From Lepidurus packardi (taxonomy: Eukaryota > Arthropoda > Branchiopoda > Notostraca > Triopsidae): a stretch of 64,000 bases of DNA. Under the pieces are notes generated by a model. It saw only the letters and a list, made by a program, of their open reading frames with translations. It had not been told where the DNA came from and made no database searches. The position numbers and the translations under genes were made by a program. The first letter of the stretch is position 1; each line of letters opens with the position of its first letter. Below are positions 12,501 to 23,921 of the stretch, in pieces. Location of the stretch: the NCBI GenBank assembly GCA_023053545.1, contig JAKZAN010000005.1, positions 9,982,001-10,046,000 of the forward strand, read 5' to 3'.

Positions 12501-14529
12501 CAGAAAGTGGAAAGAACACGAAGCAACATGGTATAGCGAGCACAGCTATCTGTTTCGCGACAGCTTTTCGAGACCTCGGGAGACTGAGCCAAGAAGCACA
12601 AGTTTTACCACGGCTGACTCTGGGGAATCTTTGCTAGCATCGCATGTAGCATCGCATCTTAGGCCAAAAGCTGTTATGAGACAGTCACCAGAAGACCAGG
12701 TGATGCATTGTCAATGAGTCTCGGCGTCCCATAAACCTTTTTTTTTCCATCTTCTTCTTCCTCTCGGCTTTCTTAGATATCCGTTTCCTACATATCTCCT
12801 CCCACACCTTCTCTCCTCCCCAAACAAACAAACAAAATGCAGAGAACTTGTGCCAAGTTCAATCGAGGAAAAGATAAACGCTTCCCTAAAAGGGACAAAA
12901 CCCAGTAAAATGTTGCCTCCTTTGAAGAACGATTCTATGACAGGAATTCAATGAATGCGTCTTGACAAATGAACAAATTGGCCTTCATTATTCAAATCTC
13001 CTGTCCCAAACGTTATAGCTTCGCGGTCATCTACAACTGCCTCCATAAGTCCTCTCCAAAAAACACTGTAAGAGATAAATGCTGAAGGGAGGCCCAAAAA
13101 AATCTCCCGAAAAATAGATTGTCCAACGAGGTAAAAGATCTTAAATACGAGTTATGGGACGTTCCGTATAAATCCGTCATGTGGACCGTGCTGGTTTCAA
13201 TCATTTCCGGCAGCGGCAACATTTGGGCCCTTGGAAAGCTCTTGGAAGGAAAAAAAATGATCGATTTGCTTCTTTTCTGCCTTTTGAATTTCTGGTAGGT
13301 GTGTGTGTATATGTGTTTTGTCTCTGGTGCAGAACTTTTTATGGCTGTTTGGCGAGTCTGCCCTTTTGACACCCTTTTCGTACAAAGCATCTCTCTCTCT
13401 CTCTCACTCTCTTGCTCTCCTCCAAAGTTTCCCGCGTCATAAACCACACATCGACTCGACATTTCGGTGCCGTTCTTCTGGAAAGACGTCTTATGCACAC
13501 GGGGAAGGCCTCTTTTCTTTTCTTCTCGTTTTCGTTTGTTTTTTGAAGAAAAAAAAAGTCCTTATTTAAGTTGCGTGCTAGTGAAACCTCCATCTAAATC
13601 AAGAAGAAAAGGCCGAAAACCCTCGTTGTCACGGCAATCTGTTCCTCTGAGTTTGGGGTTTCTGAAAAGGGGGACAGTTTGGATTTGCATTAAAGACCAT
13701 CTACGTGTACGCAGAGAATATATAGAGAAACATCTCGGGTGTCTCCCTCGGTTCACCTGTACCAGCCAAGCGAGAACCGATTACTACTCTTCTCATTGGG
13801 CTTGGGGACAAGACTGGGTTAATTACTAGCTGGTTTATTCAAGCCGCAACTCGAAATGGATGCTGGTTTTGTGGAAAGGAAAGGATTTTCGTACGCCATA
13901 CATGCCCTTGTCGGCAGGGCTTCCATATTTCATGGAATAAATGCAGGGCAAACTAACATCACTATTAACCACGGTCTCTTGGCTTGGTTACCGATAGACA
14001 CGAATCCAATACGGGTGTACCTATCCTTGAGCAAGTTTTATTTCTTTTTAACATTCTACGCAAGTTTGTTTAACGTGTAATGGAGACACTTTAACTAGGT
14101 TTTGGGCTGTATGCCATTTTCACAATTCGCCCAAGGATACGAATCATGACAAGGGCGTAACACGCTTCCTTTTCGGAAAGTATAACCTTGCTTGAAAATT
14201 CACTGAATTTTTAAGAATTGGCAACTAGGAACTTGGGAAGATTGTATAAATGCATTAGGTTATTTAAATATGAATGTTTAAATAGGAAAAGGAATTGAAG
14301 ACTCAGTTTTTTTAATACTTCGGTATTTGAATAAAAATGTGGTGTCAATGTTTCATTTAAGTTACTGTACTTCTTCAGTGTTTTCATTTTTTGAAGAGAT
14401 TTATTACTTAACTCCGTTTTTTTGCCCCGAAAAGGGCCAACCTGCATTCGCAAACCATTGTTTAGAGTTCCATTGGGGATTATCGAATGATTTACAAAGA
14501 AATACGTATTCCTTTACGAATAATTTATC

Positions 14530-15105
14530 AACCCAAAGTATTGCCTCTTGATTAGGAGGAACGAAAGGCGATACTTTCGGTTAGTTTTGCAAAAAATATC
14601 ACTTTTTCTTATTTTCGGTAATATTTACTTCTTCATTAGTATTCATGGAAACCAATATTGTTGGTTGATTAACATGCATAAACGAATACGTATTTCTGCA
14701 GAAAGGCAATACTTCTAGGCAATACTAGCCAAGTATTGCCTTACATTAAGATTAACGAAAAGACAAAACTTTTGGATAGTGCTACCTAGAAGTATTGCCT
14801 TTTGTTACATTTTGGCATATCCAAATCACCATTAGTATTCATAAGAGGCAATACTTTTGGTTCATTAATATGCATGAACAAAAAGTATTTCCTAGAAAGG
14901 CAGTACTTATAGGCAATACTAGCAAAAAGTATTGCCTTTATAATACTGAAAGGCTAGTATTGCCTAGTTAGAAGTATTGCCTTTCATCAATACTAACGAA
15001 AAGGCAACACTTTCGGCTAGTATTGCCTGTACTAACCAAAGTAGGACTTCTACATACCAAGAAGTAAATATTGCTTAAAAAGATAGAAAAGGCAATACTT
15101 TTCGA
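14530..15105. repeat. Cluster of the decamer AGGCAATACT in both orientations
   Basis: GGCAATACT occurs exactly five times (near 14704, 14718, 14846, 14910, 15091). Its reverse complement AGTATTGCC occurs exactly seven times (near 14537, 14731, 14790, 14927, 14956, 14972, 15019). At least three one-mismatch forms are also present. Opposed neighbours can pair into hairpins, for example at 14718-14740 and 14910-14935. A diverged duplication of roughly 195 bp spacing underlies part of the cluster (14636-14737 against 14832-14937). No coding frame runs through it. Confidence 0.9.
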
Positions 15106-18100
15106 AGAATTCCTTTATTTTAGTTAATATTACTGGTACCATTCAAACAGCATGGAAATACTTCCAGGCTACACTCGCGGCGTTTTGAAATCCACATCTA
15201 GGTACCCACAATTGTATTCCAATACCTCCCATACGTTTACACGTAGTATTACTTTTCCTATGGGAATGCCTATCCAAGAAGGAAGGAAAGATTCACCCTA
15301 TTGCTTCCTATATAAAACCCACATCTTAGCAAGAAAGAAGCCGTTATATAACAAGTTTCGGGCACCCACATTGATTGACTGGTCAATCGACAAGAAAGCA
15401 GAAAAAGAGCGCTGTAAACCCCGCTTTACCACTAATCTTTTCCTTGCTGAGAATCTCCCCCGAAATGAAGCCGGAGCTTCTCATTTTCCACGTTTCATTC
15501 TCGGACCAATGAGTTTGATCGATGCTCGTGTTGAGAATCTTTCATTTTCTCGGAGGGAAAAAGCAATGCAAAAATAATAATAAAAAAAATCCCCAAAAAA
15601 ACGGAGTATCATCTCTCTCTTTCCCCCCCCCCCCCCCCAAGAAAATTCACATTTGAGGGGAAAAGATTAGTTCTCACCCTCAGAAGAATGCCTCGATGGT
15701 TATATTGTCCTTTCATGTCCAAAAGGAATTCGGCGCATATACATAGGGTTGTACCCGTATATGTATTGGTCTCTATTTATACTCTAAACCTTCGGAAACG
15801 GATTTCCAATAAAAAAAAAAAGGAAAGTTTTTGACGAACACTTACTTGTACTCTTGACGCCAATCGTGAAGCAGTGCCTCTCTCTCTATTTCTGCCGTAT
15901 TTTTCTTCCAAAAGAAAAGGAAGACATGAAGCTCTCCTCTCTAACATACGCTGCACCGTTACTGGCACACATCAGTTGCCGCATCTCGTTTTCCCCTCGG
16001 CTTTTACACCCGAAAGTAAAGCTCGGTTACTCGAGCACGAACCCAATTCACGCTCCATAAACTCATTGGAGTCTGTCTGCTGACAGCTCATTTTCTGGCC
16101 TTGGGGGGATCTCGCATATACATATAACTTGGCGCCCTCATATTGTCTCACTTTATAACTTGCAAAGGGTTATCTCTCGCTCATCTCTACCATCCAATAA
16201 GTTTCTTTTGGCTTCAGTGCAACCGTAGTATCTTCTTCACCCAGCTTGTATATGCTCTCCCCATTTTAACGTCAGGGCCGGTTTCTCATTGATAAACCTG
16301 GTCTTCTCTTCGGAATTACTGCAGCGATCTCAGACTCTCGGACAGAAATACGAGGCTCATGCTTCGCGTGCTCCTACTCTAGATTCTCAGAACTAGAAAA
16401 GACGTACAACACTACTCTACAACATATTTCTGCTTGTGTTTCCTCGCTTGTAAGCTTGTAGTTCGTAACAGGTAGCAATAACGTCAGCGGCAGCAATAAA
16501 AACCCGTGTGCGAGGTATTACCCCAAGGGGTTTTCGAACCCGCGAGGGATAAACCGGGTACAAAACGTACTACAAAGATTCCCGGCGTGGGTGCATGTAT
16601 AGGCCCATTAGCTTCATAGAAAGACGGAAAGGTTTCCGTGTAACGTCCGTCGAAGACTTGCGTGACGAGGGTGGATACACAGTATCAGCTCGTTGTTGCA
16701 CGTGTGAGGGTCTGTTAAGGTGCTACCGAGGAAACGAGGCGGGGGTAGGGTTAGGAGGCAGTAAGAGTCCCCTGGGGGTCATTGATACTCCAAGAGAAGG
16801 AGGTTTGGCATCGGACACTAACGGCCCCGCGGAAAATCTTTTACTTCCTGAAAAGAGCACCTTAAAATTTCTCTCTAAGACACAACGTGATCCCTATTCA
16901 ACCGCCCTTCTCAAAAAAAAAAATAAATAAATAAAAAAGATGAATGAAATAACTCGCTGCTCTGTTAAGCTTTACTTTTTTCTCCTTCGCCTACTTTCCA
17001 GGAAAGACTCATAATAAAAATAAATAATAAAACAACAAAATATATATATTACTGCATGGACCCACGCCTAGCTTAGGCACTTTGGGCAACAGGGACAACA
17101 GGGACAACAGGAATAAAAACAGGATACATACAATGACGTCACGATATATTGCAACGAGTCACATCAAGCTTGGAAGTCTTCGTTTAGGGTAAAAACCTCG
17201 GAATAATCCCCCGAAAACGGAAAAGAAAAATTAAGGAAAAGACCACGCCTAATGTCGCGCAGTACTTGAAGACCTTAACGAGGGAATATATGCAGCATAA
17301 TACCGAGCCAGATCGATTAATTACAGTCCTGCATGCATGACAGACGAAAAGTAATGAGGCTCATCTTCTTCTTTTCCATTAGACTTACCTCCAAACATAC
17401 CCACACTCCCATACATGGAGAACATACCCTGTACGGACTATATATGAAATACCCACGGCAATAATCCCTGTTATTACGAAAAAAAGAGTCCCAGTGACGC
17501 GGGTCCTCCTCCTATCCCATCATCTTTCTTTTTTCGTTTTTTTAAATGTAAGAGATTCCTGGAGCTGGCTTAACGCTCATTAATTCAGGGGAAAAGGAAT
17601 AACAAGGCTAAAAATCCTTCAAAAATAAAAAGTCAAAGAAAAATTTCCAGTCTTGGTAAGACGGGCTGTATCCCGTCAGCAATTTTGTGTAGTGCGCTGC
17701 AAATTTACGCTTCCCCTTCCACTTCTCTTCCATCTCTCCTTTTTTCCAGCCCAAGAAGACGACCTTTGAAGAAGCTCAAATCCTTTTAAGAGCATCTTTT
17801 AGGACACGCAGTTATGCTTCTGTGAGTGCCATCAAAGACTGTGCTATATACATCGACTTTGCATGTAATTCCCGAGCCTCGTCATTCTTGATCCCTTGGA
17901 AAACTGGGCAAGGTAATATCCACGACACACATACCTCCAGTTCTTTCCCCCTCCCTTTCCCTGAATACAGCTATTATTGGGGGAAGGAGGTTTGCAATGG
18001 ATGGATCAACAAAAGGCCAGGCAACGTAAAGCCCAAAAGGTGTGTACAAATCTATTTTATGCTGCCAATAAAGTATTGCCCCCCTTTTCTCTTGCTAATG

Positions 18101-18504
18101 TCAAAGGAGGCTAAAAGCGACCCAAAACGGGTATTAAAACCCTGTCAGGAGGGTTAGGACGGGTGCATGAAATCAGGAGGCTCTCCCTCTTGTTCTGTGG
18201 GTTTCGCTTTCTATTCTCATACAAGTAATGAAAAGAGCTATTGGAAACATTCGAGGCAGACCAACACCACACCTTTCCATTTAGCTTTGCTTAATGGAAT
18301 TATGGGCTTATAGAAAATGTTCTTAGAGGCTTTTATTGACGAGAAACCCTAAACCTCTGAGGCGTTCTCAGGTTCTAACAATCTATACCCCCCTTCCCCA
18401 CCTCGGCCATGCTATAACAACGTTAGCGTCCCCCTCTAGCGGTCACTTTCTGGTACACCCCACTTCCCGTTGTTGGTGCAACGTACAAGGGGAAATTTCT
18501 TAAA

Positions 18505-18675
18505 GGGGAGTAAGTTATGTAAATGAAAATAATAAATGTTGTAAGAAGAGATCAAGGAAGTGTTCTGAAGGGCACCTACGTCTGTTATGTATATTAACCG
18601 AGTAATTAATTAGTTACCGGAGTAAGCTCCGACCCTTTCTTCCAAATGTCAAATTTTCCTATCCTTATAACATTG
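18505..18675. repeat. Dispersed repeat, copy 2 (partner at 1640-1803)
   Basis: It shares GGAAGTGTTC, TATTAACCGAGTAATTAATT, AGTAAGCTCCG and CCTTATAACATTG in the same order and orientation as copy 1. Both copies lie in introns of the same gene. Confidence 0.6.
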
Positions 18676-19069
18676 CAGAAAGAAGAGACTAACATACAAT
18701 CAATGACAATCCCAGTGTAAAACATGGATGCCTTGGAAAGGCGGTACATAAAGTCGCATCCTCTGGATAGAATCGAACATTTTATAAACTCTTCCCTGTC
18801 CTTGCCCGTCCCTTTGCTCTTGAATTAAACTAAGCCGGAATTTCTAAAATGCTGCTAGGTTTACCCTCAAGTATCGCTTCAACTTAATATACTAGTAAAA
18901 ATAGGAATAAATGGATATCGCGAAAACCGATCCTCTGAATCATAGGCATGGCACTATCGGCACGGCATTAGAATTATCGACATCAGGACGTCATCTTTAT
19001 TTTCATGCTCAAACAAGTCTGTAGGTGCTTTGGTTAATTTAAAGCTCAATAAAAAAAATTACTTTTCCT

Positions 19070-19265
19070 TCGTGCCGTGACGTGCGGGCTACGCTATACG
19101 CTTTACGGCACGCGTTCCCCGCATTGTCCGAACCGCCACGTGCGGCCGCAATGCCATGGCGTCGGCTTCTCGATTTGCCTAACCGAAACTTGCCCAAAGG
19201 CTCTCTGGTGCGGGTCTCGGCCCGGCAAAACTACTGCGATCGCGCGAGGAAAAAGCCACTATTTC
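19070..19265. other. GC- and CpG-rich island inside the LAR-like intron
   Basis: About 190 bp stands out from the AT-rich surroundings, with many CpG steps (CGTGCGGGC, GCGGCCGC, GCGATCGCGCG). Open plus-strand frames of 62-65 codons cross it (for example 19082-19270) but resemble nothing I know. It could be a regulatory CpG cluster, a fragment of an element or foreign DNA. There is no evidence for a gene. Confidence 0.4.
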
Positions 19266-21009
19266 TATGAATGAGTTTTTAAGTTAGAACACTCAACTTG
19301 GTCTGTTCTATACAATTTTTTTAAAGCATATTTCCCCTTTCAAATGTTCCTTCAAACCTTAGTTTCCATCCCTGTTTTTTTCGGCCCCGGAATGCTACAA
19401 ATGAATGACTGAAAGAAACCAACGAATTTGTTTCCCGAGAAAAGATAATTTTACACATTTTAATTACACTAAGGTATTTTGTGGGTGAAAAGCTCCCCCT
19501 CTCGTCCCATAGTTTCAAGCGTCTCAAGCTTGAACGTTTCACTTACACGGAACCGAAACCGAAAACTTCCCCCATTTCTGAGCCGCAATAAAAGCAGTTT
19601 CTCAGGGATCTCCCTCCCTTGAACAAGTTAATCTATTCAAGTGGATCCTAAAGAAACTTGGGGCTCTGTTTCGTATACACTGGACGTATCCAACAGGTAT
19701 CCATAGCCTATACAGACGTAGGACTCGGTGCAAAGGTGCTGGAGAGAAGAGGAAAGATCTTCTTACCCCCCATCCTCACCGACCAACCAACCCAATGGAA
19801 ACGGCCAGTAATGAAAACTTGTCGCGAAAGCTCAAATGAATCGAAACTTTGTCTCTGTTTCAAGTCGACTTTTCCGAGAATACCAAAGTGCTGAGGAGTG
19901 TTCTTCCCGAGTTTTAGTCTACCATGAATAGGGGGGATGGGTAGTTTCTGTGACATTTCTATAAAACGTCGTAGATCACTATTAAAAGATAAACCCCCAG
20001 CTGCGAACCCCCAACCCACCAACTTTAAAGGAGATTCTATTCCGACTCACTCGTCTCGCGTAGTCCCGTACTTCCGCTAGCGCATACTTTTAAAGAACAT
20101 ATGTAGGGTTGGCGTGGGAGTAGAGGAGAAGCAATTAAGGATTCACATATGTAGAGCATAGCCCCAGGGCATGGTTGTGCTGAGATTGCTGGCGCTATGC
20201 TAATGAAGTGGTGTGAATATCAGCATCATTTTCGCAGCGCCCAAAAAGCAAGAGCGAAAGCATACAAAGCATAAGAGGGACAGAGGGTAGAGTTGAACCA
20301 AGTCCCTTTTAGCACTGGAACTCTATACAGTTCCCATCCCTTCCCCATAACTCCATAACTAACATAGAGGGTGGCGCTCTGCATAGCAAGCCACTGCTGC
20401 CCCGCGGACTCGAATTTACTTCGAAATAAAGAGAATGGGGGAAAAAAACGGTCCAACTAGCCAAGGAAATGGATAAAATAGCAGTAGGAAACGCACACCC
20501 ATACACTGGGACAGAAAAAAGAAAGGATATACACACGCAGCACATGGGGGAGACACCCTACTTCTTTCCTTGCAAACGCCTGAATAGCCCCCTATGCCCG
20601 CAAGCTATTGTACCCACAACCCCGACCCGACCCGACCAGACCAGATCCCGTCATTGGCATGCATATCCGATGAGCGGACCAAAAAGACCTCCCGGCTCGC
20701 TCTGGGAAGTTTAAGATATATAACCCTCGTACTTTGTGTCATGCTTCATTTGCACCCGATGCAGATGAGGATCAGCAGAAAGGCAACTTTTATGTACACA
20801 GTACGGTACCTGTCTATGGGTTAACGACTCCACTTTGCCCGTTTGCCGGCACTACTAAAACAGAGGGCTGACGTTAAACAAAGCTGGGTTAAAAAGGGAG
20901 AAGAAATACTGTCCGCCGTTTTCAAGACCTCGAGTTTCATCGAAATATGGGAACATAAGTCCCTATACTTCTAACGAACAGAAACTGTCTAAAGGAAAAT
21001 GTACCGCTG

Positions 21010-21600
21010 AATGTACTGTTCAACGCAGAATTACTGTCCTTTCTGGTATTCAGAAATACGGAATATTACTGCAATTGTTGCGGTTGTTCTAATAAATATA
21101 GATTACAAACTAATATTGTCAGCTGCTACAAAGAAGAACATCCTTCAACGCAGAAATACTGGCTTTTCCTGTACTCCCAAGTTCACAGTAATTAAAGAAA
21201 TTTCTAATTAATCTTCACTGCCAATAACGAGCTGAATTCAGAATCTAAGAAGTTGGACGGATTCACATAGAAGTACTCGCTTTGTCGAACTTCCGGTACC
21301 CCAGAAATACACGAATATCACTGCAGAAATGTCCGATTTTTTTCGAAGCTCCCTTCCAAAAATGTACTGAATCTAAGTAGTGAGAAAATATACGTTGAAG
21401 ATATCGTCCTTGAATGCAGAAATACTGCCTATTCACAGGCTTAACTTCCCAGTAATAAAAAAATACTGTAGCAATACCGATTTTTCTGATTGAATTCAAC
21501 TTCCTGATAACGAAAATTTATTTGCTGAAAATTATCCGAACATTTGGGAAAGGATTACTGCACCCTTTACCCTCAAAACACCAACACCATCACTTCAGAA
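21010..21600. repeat. Cluster of GCAGAAATACTG-like motifs
   Basis: Variants of CAGAAATAC(TG) occur near 21027, 21049, 21147, 21303, 21415 and 21589, with additional TACTG or ATTACTG fragments between them. The motif GCAGAAATACTGC is itself a small inverted repeat (GCAG and CTGC). Spacing is irregular. No coding sequence is recognised. Confidence 0.55.
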
Positions 21601-23349
21601 ATTCTGGATATTTCCCATACTTTTTAAACCCCAACTCGACTTCGAAACAGTTTCGAAAGCTTCTGCTGACCTGACCTACACTACAGATCCCTAATGCCTC
21701 CATTTCCGTTCAGAACTTTTAACTTGACGACAAATAGTCCTAATTTCTGCAAAAGTACGGGAAGATGGAAGGTATTACAGTACTGGGTGCCTTGGTCTGT
21801 CTCTTATAAGGTCTCGGGGGAACATTTTCCTCCTCCTTTTCCCCTTTTTTGTGGCCCACCAAAAGAAGCCGAAAAAACACCTACATCAGCAGCATGCATA
21901 TACCCCGCCGAACAAGAAAGGGAGCGGTTCATTCCCTTAGCCAGTCTTTTGTCACTCAGGAAGATTGCATCCCCTCTGATTTCCCTAGGTGTCTCTTCTT
22001 TTCAACCGGTAACCTTCTATACCTTTGCACACCTCATTAATTCCGCTAGAGAAAACAGTTTACAAATTTGCCCGCTCCGAGGCAGACATTCTCAACCTTT
22101 GTGGCTGTCCATTTTTTTTAAGCCACGCCCTCCTAATTATCCTGTACTCGAAGAACCCACCAGCAAAAAAGTTATCGGCATTTCTTTCCTCCCAAGAAGA
22201 AATAATGAGTGATTATGAGCTTTATCGTTAACAAAAAACCCTTCTAAAAATTCCAAACCCACAATATTTATTCGTCAAGCCAAAAAAAACGTTGCGCTCT
22301 CCAGTTTCCTTTGATCAGTTTTCCATCTCTGCGCTCTCGATTTTTTTAAAGGGAGAAGAAAATGGCCTCCAAAGACAAATTTTCTTGGGAAGCCCTCGCC
22401 TTTTCGTCCCGAAGAGCGGGTAGGGAAAAAAAAACCGAAGAAAAACGAATTTTAGGGCCTTTAAATTAACTCGTTACCGAAAAACGTGGAGAACGTTTCA
22501 AATTCACCTGTTATAGGCTGCCAGCGTCTCGGGGCCTCATCAAAAAGTCCTAACAGCCTCGGTCCGTACTACCCGCACTCAACTTTTCTTGCTGGCTGTT
22601 CCTTCGTGTGGTTCAAAGGTCCGTTCGGTACTGGGAGGACACGGGACCTTTTTTTTTTCTTCCGGAAAACAGAAAGAAAAAAAAAATAGCGAACTGTTTT
22701 CCCATTCTTTCTGCTTCCTTAACCCTCTTACGGCCTGAGAAGCCTTGACTTTTGGTGGCTTGCTTTTCGACCAACTTAAGCCTTCACCGCCACCAAAAGC
22801 AATACCCTGCGGGGCCTAATTTCAAAGGTTTTGGGGCAGACGGGATACCCACGCAATCTTCGAGATACTCCCCCCAGCCCGAAACATAAAGGGACCCCAA
22901 AAAAGAAAGAATGAGCTTCTCAGTCTAAACCTAATTGGCTTGCAAATAGAATTTTTTGGATCGGTTTCAAGAGTCCCCGGAAAAAAGCGTGTTTCAAGAG
23001 GAGACATTAGTTGGTCGTTAAAAAGGCTTCAAGAGCGTTTAACAACGACGAAACAGCGTCGAAAAAAAGAAAGTGATGCTTATATCAATAACTATTTTTT
23101 GCGGCTTGGAAATAATTTTTTTGGAAATAAATTCTTTGGATACCCACAACTACTTAAGTCACATCAACTTGGGTAAAACTGACGCCCAAAGACAGTGTAT
23201 TTATTTAACAAACGCGATGCCTAGAATCCCAAATAAGTGAAAGAATGAAAAATTATTTATTTCCCTGTTCTTTCTGTTTTTATTGCAATGATTTGCAGTG
23301 TTTGCTTGATGAAAACTAACATTGCGATGGGGAAGTACTTTTTAGGAGT

Positions 23350-23432
23350 ATCGATCATGGTACTTGAAATCGATTTCAACGCCAAACCCTCCATTCGCAT
23401 CGATTTTACACAACTTAGTCTTGCAAATCGAT
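23350..23432. promoter_or_regulatory. Cluster of four ATCGAT palindromes
   Basis: ATCGAT occurs at 23350, 23369, 23399 and 23427, that is four times in 83 bp, about 0.4 kb downstream of the LAR-like signal-peptide exon. ATCGAT-cored sites are bound by factors such as DREF and BEAF-32 in flies. Any binding here is inference. Confidence 0.35.
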
Positions 23433-23812
23433 TCCAAAAAAGATGTTCAAGCGTTTTTTTTTAGTGCCGAAATCTGGATTACTGTGTTTAGGTGTCAGTT
23501 TATACCTTTAAAAGAGAGGGAGAATGGTTCTCGTCTTTCTGTCCATTCACAGAGTACATGATAAAAAAAAAAAACATAATACGGCCTAGGCAGATATATC
23601 ACCTGACTTGTAGTCATCAAATGCATTGAAATGGTGGGAATAAAAAGCGCAGGAATCGTAAAGATCGTGGTTAACGTACCGGGAGTTTATACAGTACACT
23701 AAACCAAAAAGGGGATAGGGAGTTGAAACTGTCCAACTCTTAAGAGTAGGGCCTCGAAATGTAAAAATAAAAAAAAAAATAATAATCGTAATAATGAATT
23801 GGATGGACTTAC

Positions 23813-23921
23813 CCTCTGCGTAGCAAACATGAAGGGATCCCAAAACGAGGTACACGGTAATGGCCACGGCCGTCAGATAATACGAACAAGTAAAGTAAGG
23901 TGCAGTACGCAGAGTCCTCAT
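23813..23921 (-). CDS. Lar: LAR-type receptor tyrosine phosphatase, exon 1 (signal peptide)
   Basis: The ATG at 23921-23919 opens a 109 bp coding segment: MRTLRTAPYFTCSYYL, then a hydrophobic stretch (TAVAITVYLVLGSLHV) and CYAE. It ends at a perfect donor, G|GTAAGT. This is a typical signal peptide with likely cleavage after the Cys-Tyr-Ala region. The dangling G joins the AT of exon 2 to give Asp, so mature protein would begin near E-D-PPEI, as in other LAR proteins. The link across 18.8 kb is inferred from phase and protein logic. Upstream of the ATG, TTTTTTAAG could be an acceptor for a 5' UTR exon whose partner I cannot see. Confidence 0.72.

Larger units (their letters stand above)
4988..23812 (-). 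other. Large first coding intron (18.8 kb) of the LAR-like gene
   Basis: It joins the signal-peptide exon donor (GAGG|GTAAGT) to the exon 2 acceptor. The split codon G|AT is in phase and completes an Asp. Within it I see only repeats and motif clusters, listed separately: a perfect hairpin at 8531, a tandem 379 bp duplication at 8804, a two-orientation decamer cluster at 14.5-15.1 kb, a motif cluster at 21.0-21.6 kb, poly-A near 5.3 kb and poly-C near 15.6 kb. Unannotated short open frames lack known domains or paired splice signals. Long 5' introns are typical of LAR genes in other animals. Confidence 0.75.

Noticed and set aside
12361-12717. Lysine-rich open frames of 87-118 codons
   Set aside because: They result from purine-rich low-complexity DNA; overlapping frames look equally open and no domain is present.
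13381-13415. TC-rich tract and nearby open frames at 13.0-13.8 kb
   Set aside because: A simple-sequence tract; overlapping frames on both strands are equally long and uninformative.
13448-13460. ATCGACTCGACAT, resembling the end of the inverted-repeat element family
   Set aside because: The match is limited to about 10 bp with none of the neighbouring subterminal motifs.
16500-16570. tRNA-like box B (TTTTCGAACCC) followed by a CCGCGAGGG run
   Set aside because: No box A at the right distance and no cloverleaf could be drawn.
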